Below the pieces are notes generated by a model. The model was not told where the DNA came from, searched no databases, and saw nothing but the letters and a program-made list of their open reading frames with translations. Shown one piece after another: positions 1 through 9,723 of a stretch of DNA of 64,000 bases; the stretch's first letter is position 1; each line of letters begins with the position of its first letter. The translations under genes were made by a program, and so were the position numbers. The stretch spans positions 28,615,711 to 28,679,710 of the forward strand of contig NC_089598.1 of NCBI RefSeq assembly GCF_019320115.1. The letters are read 5' to 3'. Source of the stretch: Miscanthus floridulus. Lineage: Eukaryota > Streptophyta > Magnoliopsida > Poales > Poaceae.

Positions 1-231
1 ATTGAAGACAAAGCTTACCAAAGTTAGAACTAAAAGACCCTTGCGATCTCCTCTACGCTCCTATTATCTAGCCTTGATTGTGAAGTTGGGTTAAGTTAGA
101 TTTAGTTATTCTCACACATGTTTCCTCGAGATTGATATAAAACTAGGTACTCCCAGTGAAGTGCTACATTGGTATAATATCCGTGCGCTTGCGGATTATT
201 CTATGTGCATTAATTTATACCAACAAGTATT

Positions 232-249
232 TCTAGTGCCGTTGCTGGA
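232..249 (+). other. Primer binding site (tRNA-Asp type), degraded
   Basis: TCTAGTGCCGTTGCTGGA lies 6 bases after the LTR end. It resembles the TGGCGCCGTTGCCGGGGA site that Athila/Tat-type elements use with tRNA-Asp, with several substitutions. The same site occurs at 1643-1660 and, on the minus strand, at 28474-28492. Confidence 0.65.
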
Positions 250-385
250 GAAACGGTTGCTAAGTTAACTTTGAACCTAGCTTATCCTTGTATCATTATT
301 CTTTTATTCTTTTCCTTTTACCATGGACTAAGAGCACACGCCTAGAGCCACTAGAATCCTCAAAGCCTATTCTAACACATGGCTA

Positions 386-1040
386 TGAGCTACGCCCATG
401 TTTAATCAACATGGTTCAGGATCAATCCTTTTTGGGCGAAGATGATAAAAACCCCTACTCCCACCTAAATGAGTTTGAGCAGACCTGTGCATGCCTACGC
501 ATTACGGGCATGCTAGACGAAACCTTACGATGGAAGCTCTTTCCTTTCTCTTTGATGAGAAAAGCCAAACATTGGTACAAGCTCACCATCAGAAGTAGAC
601 AAGGAGATTGAGAAGCCTTGTGCTCTAGCTTTTGCTTGCAATTCTTTCCCATCTCTAGAGTAGTCAGCCTTCATTCAGACGTTCTATCTTTTCAACAAGA
701 AGAACAAGAATCTCTAGGCATGGCATGAGAATGTTTTAATGCTCTCATTAATACTGGCCCCGACCTTGCCATTCAAGACCCCATTCTTCTTCAACACTTT
801 TATATGGGTCTTGATAGAATAACCTCGAAGCATCTTGATACAGCTTCAAAAGGATCGTTCTTGCATGTCTCTGCTAATTTGGGGAGAAGCATTCTTACTA
901 GAATTCTAGAGAACACCCCTGAGGACATAGAAAAGAAGCCACTAGAGGAATCCCAGATAGCTGAACTAGAATCTTTGCCTAGCCCATCATCAACTTCAAC
1001 TATCCCAAATCCTAAACCACAAAAAAGGAGAAAACTCTAA
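386..1040 (+). pseudogene. Retrotransposon gag remnant (gypsy), two internal stops
   Basis: One frame runs through a Retrotrans_gag-like domain. Visible are a segment beginning NPYSHLNEFE, then WKLFPFSL and KHWY, followed by LLQHFYMGL and a Ser/Pro-rich tail ending KPQKRRKL. The frame is broken by TGA at 609-611 and 726-728, both where tryptophan is plausible, so both fit G-to-A changes. The homologous gag of the nested gypsy element (27540-28290, minus strand) aligns along its length. The start is uncertain because the gag N-terminus is rearranged compared with the second copy. Gag would form the particle; this copy cannot make a full protein without readthrough. Confidence 0.7.
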
Positions 1041-1042
1041 TT

Positions 1043-1486
1043 TTGGATTTCATGCTTGAATTCGAGGATGAACTTTTTTATGAATACAGAGATACCTCGA
1101 ATTACCATACTATGAGGAAGCCCCAGAAGCCTAGGAAGTCATCATCCAATGAAGAACTTATAGACCCTTCTGAGGAAGCTTTCCTTAAAAAGACTATGAA
1201 AGAGCTAGTGTCTATTATAAGCAATGAGTGGTTAGAATAATTGGAGCTTTCCTCTGATGTGATTCGTCTAGACTCACCTTTTATTTCCATTCATTGCCAA
1301 ATTAACAAAGCTCCTTTCGATGCTCTTTATAATCTAGTTGTGGGTGTTAACATCATGGCTGCATCTTTTGCTCATGATTTATTGAAACACATGCCATTGA
1401 CCCCAACAACAAAGTTATTGAAAAGTCTTTTAGGACACACTCTTCCAAGTTTGGGAATATTTTATGTCCTTCCTATCAAGCCTTGA
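1043..1486 (+). pseudogene. Gag-protease linker and aspartic protease remnant (gypsy)
   Basis: After a frameshift near 1040, a second frame reads an acidic linker, meets a stop at 1238-1240, then continues into a retropepsin-like stretch with VNIMAASFAHDLLK and LLGHTLPSLGI. In Athila-type proteases the active-site aspartate precedes the VNIM segment. Here that position reads N-L-V-V-G, so the catalytic residue looks lost. The frame ends at the junction with the second LTR tail copy, and no RT or integrase follows. The product would be inactive. Family assignment is from motif recognition only. Confidence 0.55.
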
Positions 1487-1754
1487 TTGTGAAGTTGGGT
1501 TAAGTTAGATTTAGTTATTCTCACACACGTTTCCTCAAGATCGATAACAAACTGGGTACTTCCGGTGAAGTGCTACATTGATATATAATATCCGTGCACT
1601 TGCAGATTATTCTATGTGCATTAATTTATACCAACAAGCATTTCTAGTGCCATTGCCGAGAAAACGGTTGCTGAGTTAACTTCGAACCTAACTTATCCTT
1701 GTATCATTATTCTTTTATTATTTTCCTTTTACCATGGATCTAGCATCCACCCCT
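1479..1754 (+). mobile_element. Second copy of gypsy LTR tail, PBS and 5' leader
   Basis: From CCTTGATTGTGAAG at about 1480 the sequence repeats 64-320 almost base for base: the LTR end is at 1636 and a degraded primer site lies at 1643-1660. It is interrupted at 1755 by a solo LTR and resumes at 4036. The direct repeat of LTR end plus leader joined to protease sequence points to recombination between element copies or template switching. Confidence 0.75.
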
Positions 1755-4035
1755 TGTAGGGTTGAGATGGCGAACTAGAGGGGGGGGGGTGAATAGTCCT
1801 TTCTAAAATTAATCACGCTGACTAACTGAAATAAATGCGAAATTAAAACTATCAGTCTAGTCAAGACTATACCTCTCTATCTAAGTTCTCAAGCACCTTA
1901 TAAAGATCCTAATTAGGCAACAAAGGCGCCGAACTAGCTAGAGCTCACCTAGCCAATTCTAGTAGCAAGGTCACACAAACCTATGCTACTAGTACTTCAA
2001 GCACCGGGGAGCTCCTACACATGCTAGTAGCAAAAGCACAAAGCTCCTAAGCTCACTAGCAATGCTCAATAACAAGGCAACTCATGCCAAATTAGAGAGC
2101 ATAAATTACTTAGCTACACAAGCTAAGCAATGTGACTAACAAGGTTACTTAAACCGAATTAGTCATGCAAGGGAGCTACTTCTATGCTATACAAGCAAGA
2201 AGGTAACTAGCAGGCTACACAAGCTAACTAATTATAAGGGCAACTACACAAGCACAATATATGTGAAAGTAAATACAAGCTTGTGTAACGACGATGCAAA
2301 CCAACGGGAAGACAAGGTTGACACGATGATTTTTTCCTGAGGTTCACTTGGTTGACACCAAGCTACGTCCCTATTGTGTCAACCGCTCACATGGTGATTC
2401 AACGGCTAAGAGGTGTTGCACGAACCTCGTCCACATGTTGGACACCGCAAGAACCTCACAAGCCAAGTGAGGGTAGCTCAATGACACACTCGGCTAGAGT
2501 TGCTCTTCGCGATCCCCGTGGGGTGAGCACAGCCCCCCTCACAAATCCTCCTCTAGAGCACCGCACAATCTTCTCACGTGCTTCAATGGAGTCACAAGCC
2601 ACCAAGCCATCAAGGAGGTGGGAACCTCCAAGAGTAACAAGCATCACCGGCTTGCAACTCGATCACCTAGTGCCACTCGATGCAACCTCATGATGTAACA
2701 CACTAGAATCACACTCACTCACAATCGAATCAGACTCTTGCAAGCACAAGTGAGTTAGAGGGCATCCAAGCATGCCTACACAAGCCACCAAGGCTTAAGG
2801 GTACTCAACAACCAACCCAAGCCCGAGCTCCACCTCTATTTGTAGCCCCCAAGCCAAATAGAGCCGTTAGAGCAAAGCTGCTGGTTTCTATGAGGGCACC
2901 GGGCATGGCGGTGCAGTCACTGGACAAGGGGTGATGGTGCCCCTCCAATGGTCATCTTCACTAGCTGTTGGGGTACCAAACAGGCGGCAGTGGCACTGGA
3001 CAGGGGGTGGCAGTGCCACCTCAACCAACACCCTAAAACACCTCTTCTCTAGAAAAATAAGGTGGTGCATCGCCTAGGGGTGGCGATGCCCACCCCTATT
3101 TTGCCATGCCTCTAGAAAAATGTGGAGGTGGCACCAGACAGCCTAGGGCGATGCACCATTGTTCCCATGGCAGTGCACACCATCATTGGTGGTGCTAGCA
3201 CCAACACTAGCTGCTCGGCTGAGGCAAAGTGGTCACCGCCATAGGGGTAGCAGTGCACCGGATAGGGGGTGACAGTGCCCCTAGAGGGAGCACCTCATCC
3301 CCTACTTCATCTCCTTCAACTCCTTTGTAAATGTGCCAACACCACAAGTGTTTGACTATCATGTACAAGTGTGTTAGCATTTTCACAATCATTTTTCAAA
3401 GGATTAGTCACTCAATTTACCATGCCACTCGATCCTAGCAAGGATACAAAGTTAGATCGCTTGAGTGGCACTAGATGACCGATATGTAAACAAGTTTGCC
3501 CCTCTTGATAGTACATTCATCTATCCTAAACCTAGTCATAAACTTCTCTACACACCTTTGACTGGTGAAATGAAATGCCCTAGGTTATACCTTTGCCTTG
3601 TGTATTCCATTCCATCTCCTCCAATATTGATGCAACACATGCACCAATCAATCACAAATGATATGATCCACTTTATATCATCACATGACTATATTGGTTC
3701 ATCGATCTTGACTTCACTTGCTCTTCACCATTGCTCTAGTCCATCAGTGCAAAAAATCACTCAACTTGCCCTTCACACTTGCAACCGGTCTGTCGAGCTA
3801 AGTCTTGTCTTAATCTTCTCCATCTTGATCACATGACTCCATGTCATGTCTCATGTGCAATAAGCTCCATCATCACATGTGTGAGCTTTGCAACATCTCC
3901 AAGCCATTTCACCTCTATGGCATATGTTGCTCACACACATGTACATGTGGACTAATCACATATGTATCTCATATTAAACACAATTAGTACACCTATGTTG
4001 CCACTCAATTACCAAAACCAAACAAGGACCTTTCA
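1755..4035 (-). mobile_element. Solo LTR, Sirevirus-like copia (family 2), TSD CCCCT
   Basis: In element orientation it begins TGAAAGGTCCTTGTTTGG and ends CCCTACA, with CCCCT duplicated exactly at 1750-1754 and 4036-4040. Length is 2281 bp. No internal coding region is present, so it is the product of LTR-LTR recombination. The same family occurs at 22731-25048. Its U3 part (about 2890-3290) holds clustered short inverted motifs of the type GGCAGTGCCACC, unlike the sister copy, which has GACCGGACGC motifs. Open frames inside it are not genes. Confidence 0.9.
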
Positions 4036-4309
4036 CCCCTATCTACCAATATGCTGCACCTATGAGCGCACACCTAGAGCCACTAGAATCCTCAGAGCCT
4101 ATTCTAACACCTGGCTATGAGCTGCACCTGTGTTTAATCAACATGGTCCAGGATCAATCCTTTTTGAGCGAAGATGATGAAAACCCCTACTCCCACCTAA
4201 ATGAGTTTGAGCAGACTTATGCATGCCTATGCATTGTGGGCATGTCAGACAAAACCTTATGATGAAAGCTCTTTTCTTTCTCTTTGACAGGAAAAGCCAA
4301 ACGTTGGTA
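4036..4309 (+). pseudogene. Gag N-terminal fragment, second gypsy copy
   Basis: This continues the leader interrupted at 1754. The frame from 4062 to 4262 contains the same gag segment as copy 1 (NPYSHLNEFEQ, then a short stretch ending DKTL), then a stop. Homology continues to about 4309, where the WY region is joined to an unrelated LTR fragment. Only about 90 codons of gag remain. Confidence 0.7.
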
Positions 4310-4971
4310 CAAGCAGTGCCCCCTAGGCATCACCCAACACTTCGCCCTTGGCCTCAACTAGCCAGCCACCACCCTAGGGGTGGTAGTGTAGTAGATAGGG
4401 GGGTGACGGTTCCCCCTAGAGGCAGCACCTCATCCCCTTCTTTGCCTCCTTTGATTTCTTTGTAAATGTGCCAACACCATAAGTGTTTCACCATCACGTG
4501 CAAGTGTGTTAGCATTTTCACAATCATTTTCCAAAGGTTAATCACTTCTCGTCGATTGTGCATTAGGCCAAAAATGCAAATGCAAGTTATCCAACACCTA
4601 GTGGCACTACATGATTGAGTTGTCCGATAAAAGTTCCCATCTTAATAGTACAACCATCTATCCTAAATGTGATCACACACTCTATAGTGTTTTGATCACC
4701 AAAACAAAATGGCCCTATCACATATACCTTTGCCTTGAGTCCATTTTGTTTTTCTCTTTCTTCTTTTCCAAATCCGGAGCTTGATCATCATCACATGCCC
4801 ACACCATCACTATGATCTTCATTTCATGTGGCCATCTCCATCCATGAGTGCCACTTAGCTCCATCACTTGAGTTGGACCAACCTATCTCAAATCCACACT
4901 TAGAGCATAGGGTTAGTCCAAATAGGTTTCATCCATTATCCAAAACCTAACTAGGGCTTTCACTTATAACA
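4310..4971 (-). mobile_element. Truncated Sirevirus-like LTR fragment
   Basis: This matches the inner half of the LTRs at 1755-4035 and 29836-31639: the run TTTGTAAATGTGCCAACACC, the block with TAGTGGCACT, and the terminus reading AGGGCTTTCA at 4962-4971. The left end is an abrupt join into gag and the rest of the LTR is missing. Its U3 remnant has the GGTGGTAGTG motif style of the 1755-4035 copy. Confidence 0.7.
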
Positions 4972-5259
4972 TACCTCTAAAACATCTAAAACACTTGAAA
5001 CATACATTTGTAACATGCACTTTCAAACGTAACATCTACTTGATGCTTGAACAAATGGAGGTTCATCAATGTTGAGTCACATGGGGAGGGGGATGCCAGT
5101 GGGTAGATGGTTGGGCATGGTCCTCATGGTGAGGCACCCCCGTGGTCTGCTAGAGAAGGGAAGGTGGTGAGCGTGTGTCCTTGGGAGCCTGCTGTTGATG
5201 CTGTTATCCTCTGTCAGTGGCAGGGAAGGAGGAGGGATGGCAAGAGCAGGAGACGGTGG
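4972..5259. repeat. Fragment of the degenerate 'GCAACAT/AAACACTTG' repeat family plus GC-rich flank
   Basis: Reiterations such as AAACACTTGAAACATAC and TAACATGCAC match the longer arrays at 52390-52805 (same strand) and 57895-58290 (opposite strand). A GC-rich stretch without an open gene follows. It appears to resume at 31640 beyond the nest. The transposon class is not clear to me. Confidence 0.5.
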
Positions 5260-5497
5260 TGAAAGGTCCTAAATGGCTAGAGGAGGTTGAATAGCCTATA
5301 AAAATTCTCTACAAATTCACTAGAGCACAAGGTTAGTAACCTAAATGGCGAAATGCAATTTGCTCTAGCTCTACAAGGGTTGCAAGCCACCTATCCTAGC
5401 AATTCTAGTTGCTATGATCTCTAAGCACACTCAACTACTATGTCACTACTCTCTATGTTAGTGAGCTCTCAAAGACTAACTAAAGAGCCTCACTAAC
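5260..5497 (-). mobile_element. Left part of a Sirevirus-like LTR split by the gypsy insertion
   Basis: It starts TGAAAGGTCCTAAATGGC and shows the LTR signature of the Sirevirus-like group (the CTACAAGGGTTGCAAGCC stretch). It ends at the CTAAC target duplication of the gypsy element and continues at 29836. The two parts make one LTR of about 2.0 kb. No internal region was found. Confidence 0.8.
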
Positions 5498-5740
5498 TGT
5501 TGGTATTTATTAAAGCACATAGATAAATCTGCAAGTAGTTTACATTACGGATAAACATGATTTGCTTTGACGAATAGGTCCATCTTAATGGTTTTCTTGA
5601 TAAACCATGCTAAAAACACAGATTCACCAAAACTCATGGAATTTATTAGTTTAAACCCCTAAACCTATGTTTGATGATGGAATTAAGTATATATGTAGGT
5701 TATGTTGACAATTTATAATTGGTGTTAGTGACCGTCAACA
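5498..5740 (-). repeat. 3' LTR of the gypsy element, internally deleted
   Basis: The ends are intact, but only 243 bp remain compared with 1311 bp in the partner LTR at 28525-29835. The missing 1068 bp are bounded in the partner by AAGT at 28560-28563 and 29628-29631, and one AAGT remains here. Confidence 0.85.
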
Positions 5741-5756
5741 AGCTCCCCCAAGCTTA
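5741..5756 (-). other. Polypurine tract of the gypsy element
   Basis: In element orientation the sequence before the 3' LTR is AAGCTTGGGGGAGCT, a standard purine-rich plus-strand primer directly abutting the TGTTGACGG LTR start. It fixes the orientation of the element. Confidence 0.75.
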
Positions 5757-8700
5757 ACATTTGCTAGTCCCTGAGCAAAGCTAAACTCAGCAATGGATCA
5801 GGAGTTGCTACTATGCTTTCACGCTTCAAAATTACATAGGCGATCAATCAAGAATTCTTCTCCGGATTAGAATAAACTGATCTGACTTTCAAACTCACCC
5901 ATATTACCTTCAACTATGGGGCTTCTTAGCCTTCACTTGGGTCTTGAGCAATTGAAAGATAGAATGATCAAGTCAAGCACTATGTCTCAAGTTCTTTGTT
6001 CTACCATTGTTCTAAAGTTTTTATAAGTTTTGAAAGTAAAACTCAGAGATTCCATTGTATGACACTCTCATGTCTCTCAATATATGTGGTATTTGTGGAT
6101 CCTCACCAAGGCAATAAAGATGTTATGCCTTTTCTCTTCCTACTACTAAGGATTATGTGGAGTTCATGGGTAGGGAGAAAGCTAGAGCATACTTGCAAAT
6201 GCATATATTGTAATGTCAAACATCAGATCCAAAGATAGTTGAGTCATACAATCAAATCAAGATGTGCATGTGTGTGGATATATATGGTGGCTAACCTAAT
6301 TCTATTTTGCTCCTTGAAAACTTATCTCTCTTTTAAAATTTGGAAACATTTGCTAGAGAACAGGGGCTATCTTATTCATCTTTTTTCAGGAGGGCATCTA
6401 AGTACCCATTATTTTAAATATCTCAGACACTTTTGCACCCATTTTTTCTTAACTCTTTTTTCTTTTTCTTTTTTATGAATAACTTTTGCATAGCCCCATG
6501 TCACTTTTCCGCAACAAAACTTTTGAGAGATAGCAATAAAAACTTGGAGCATTTATTTGGTGGATGAAAAACCTATCAAGCATGTTTTTGTGCTCACTCC
6601 TAGTGAAAGAGTAAAACATTTTTGGGTGGATCTAATGTAGGACTAGTGCATATTTGGGTGGTGTGTATGTGATCTTGATTTTAAGAGCATGACAAACCTC
6701 TCATATGGGTCAACAAAGCTTGACAAAACAGAAGGCAAAAGCAAGTAACATATATGTGGAAGTTTTTCTAGCCTAAATAACATGTATGGCTCTAGTGAAA
6801 ATTTAAGCTTTGTCATATAGGAACTCATCATTTCATTTTTATGTTTTTTCAAAAAGTAAATCTCTAGAACTTTAGTGTCACTAGGAACAAGATAAACAAC
6901 AGCTCAGACCTTCTCATATAATATCCGCCAATTACCTAGTCTTAAATCAAGCATATGCTACCCATGAGTTTCAAGTTTAGAGTGAATCCTTATATCAAAA
7001 CAGTCGTATCCAAAACTTGGGAGAATTCAAGGCTAAAAACTAGGTACTTGAAAAGAATTACAACAGAGCAACTATTTATCATTTTCATTTAAGAAATTAT
7101 TCAGATCCCTCTTTATTTTATTTAGCTCTTAAAAATAAATTAAAGCAAACTATACACACCTTTTTTCTTTTGTTTTCAATTTTACTAGATCACACATTAT
7201 TACTATAAATGATTAATGCAAAGATAATTTTTTATTTTGTTTTCCATTCTTAATTTTTTAACTTATTAAAAGAAACTAAAACTAAAACAAAAAATGAAAG
7301 AATACTTACCTAGATACACGGGAATGCATCTCTCCCAAGCTAGCTCTTTCAGTGAGGGTTCAGTGTTGTAAGTCTTTTGATCTAGATGTCTCCTCGTGAA
7401 GTTTATTAATCGAGTACCTCAGTTTGCTCTGAAGACGAGGGTTCTTGTGATGACGCCTTTAATGGTGATGTCACCTTCTTCTACCAAACCCGTCTTGGTT
7501 CTGAGTTTGATTTTGGTTCGACAAGTTTAGAACCCTCACTTATAGAAATTGGGGAATCGACTTTCCCCACACTTTGCTTGAAGTGTTTCTTGCTTATAAG
7601 ACAAGGTAGAGATCAAGTGCATGGGCTCTGTTGGTTGGAAAACACCAACATAACCAAATTTTTATTCATTCATCTCTATCCTTAGGCACATTGAACAAGA
7701 TAAAGTTGATGTTATGTGCTTTGTTCATTTATAACATGGGTGATAAGATCAGAAGATTGAGCATGAATGTAACATTTAAATATATTTGGCAAAAAGATTA
7801 AATTGCTTAACCTACAGAAGGATTGTCTATCTTTACATAATATATCAAACTTTACATGATTATGACAATCATCTTCTAGAGATAGGATGTGCACTTTTTA
7901 GTTTATTTGGTTAAGACTATGTGATCAAGAAAGTGGTGCTAGGAACAAGCTTAAAGAACTAAATATGTTGAGTTAATCAGGTTGGATCAAGTAATGGAGT
8001 TGTAACTCAAACATGTTTATTCCTTGTTTATGTACCTATCAGAATCAAGGAGAAACTCTTTTAAATAATGACCATTTACCTTAGGATGTTACCTTCGTCA
8101 TTTAAATGTGATGACACCACATGGCGAATGGTAGATGATTCATGATGGTCCTTCCCTTTTTGCTTAAAGTTTTCCTTGTTTAGCTAGCCTCAAAGTTATG
8201 AGCTTCTTGTTGCCTAGATTGCACCCTTCCTTTCTCATCCTTTTGTCATGCCATCTTTCTACTCTTTGATCTCGCCACTTCATTGGACCTTCCGTCTCAC
8301 CCTTTGTTTTATGCCTCAATGATTTGTTTTCACAAATGATATCATGTTGGTGAGGGCTTTTCTTTGCATCAAGACCTCTCCTTGCATTTAGCTTTTCTTT
8401 GCATCATCTGATCAAGGAGATGAGGATGCGATAAGTTGCATGTTCTTCTCTTGTCAACCTCTCTTTGATTTTTGTTGATTATTGATTGATGAGATGTTGT
8501 TCATTGGAGCTGCGGACTTGAGTTCCTCCATCCATGATGAATGAGTTGTGTCTTCTTTTCACAAAGCTATTGGAGTTCATCATGTGCCTTGCTTCATCTT
8601 TGATTTGAATTCATCTCATGACTTATCCAAATTGACTTGAGGGTTTCCTACAGGGGTTAGTCCAACAAAATATCTAGTATCTACTAAAGCATACTATCGG

Positions 8701-8767
8701 CTCAAAAATCAATCTAGACACCACGTCTAATTTGATTTAGGAAGGCATTTTAACCTAAGCACCACAC
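5757..8767 (-). mobile_element. 3' internal region of the gypsy element, non-coding
   Basis: About 3 kb of AT-rich sequence between the Sirevirus insertion and the polypurine tract. All frames are short and show no retroviral motifs. It matches the long untranslated 3' region typical of Athila-type and derived non-autonomous elements. I see no gene in it. Confidence 0.6.
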
Positions 8768-9723
8768 TGAAAGCTCTAGTTTGGTTTCAGTTAATTGATG
8801 AAACCCTAAGTGCTAACCTAGTTTATCAAAGTGATCATGAGATAGGTAGCACTATTCCAAGTGATGAAGCAATGATGAAGATCATGACAATGGTGATGGC
8901 ATGGTTATGATCAAAGGCTTGAACTTGGAAAAGAAGAAAGAGAAAAACAAAAGGCTCAAGGCAAAGGTATAAAATGTAGAAGCCATTTTGTTTTAGTGAT
9001 CAAGAGACTTAGTGAGTGTGATCATATTTAGGATAGATAGCCGTACTATTAAGAGGAGTGAAACTCGTATCGAAATGCGGCTATCAAAGTGCCACTAGAT
9101 GCTCTAATTCATTGCATATGCATTTAGGATCTAGTGGAGTACTAACACCCTTGAAAATATGCTAACACATGTGCACAAGGTGATACACTTGGTGGTTGGC
9201 ACATTTGAGCAAAGGTGAAGGAGATAGAAATGAAAGAGGGTCAGTCTCGCTGTTTTACAACTAACTGGACGCTGGTCTCAGGGGGACCGGCGCGTCCGGT
9301 CAGGCATGGCAGTGATAACCTGGCGTCGGTCATGTGTCTGGACGCTGGGCCTCTGACTAACTGGACGCTGGAAGGTAGCATCTGGTCAGAGCTGACGTAG
9401 CTGCATAGAAGTCAGGGTAACTGACCATACACTGGCTGTGTCTGGTCAAGTGCCACCGGACGTGTCTGGTTGAAGAAAACCAGTTTTAGAACCTTACTGT
9501 AAATGACCGGACGCTGGGGGTTCAGCGTCCGATCACTTGTGCCGGAGCGTCCGGTCAACTATCGACCATTGTGATCTGGCGGTCATAGTTAAATGAAGAT
9601 TGACACATGGCCACCATCAGGCGATCGGACGCTGAGCCCTGCGTCTGGTCAGTAGGACCGGAGCGTCCGATCACCCTGATCAGTGCCCAGTGAAGGGGTA
9701 CAATGGCTCTATTTCATGGGGAC

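Larger units (their letters stand above)
1..1478 (+). mobile_element. Athila-like Ty3/gypsy fragment, copy 1 (LTR tail, PBS, gag, protease remnant)
   Basis: Bases 1-225 match the 3' end of the LTR of the minus-strand gypsy element whose complete LTR lies at 28525-29835: both end in a TACCAACA motif and share the stretch around GCTTACCAAAGTTAGAAC. A tRNA-Asp-like primer site and a broken gag/protease reading frame follow. The copy stops abruptly near 1478, where protease-like coding sequence runs straight into a second copy of the LTR tail. The 5' part of the LTR lies outside the window. Assignment to Athila or a sister lineage rests on the primer site and gag/protease style and is inference. 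Confidence 0.75.
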
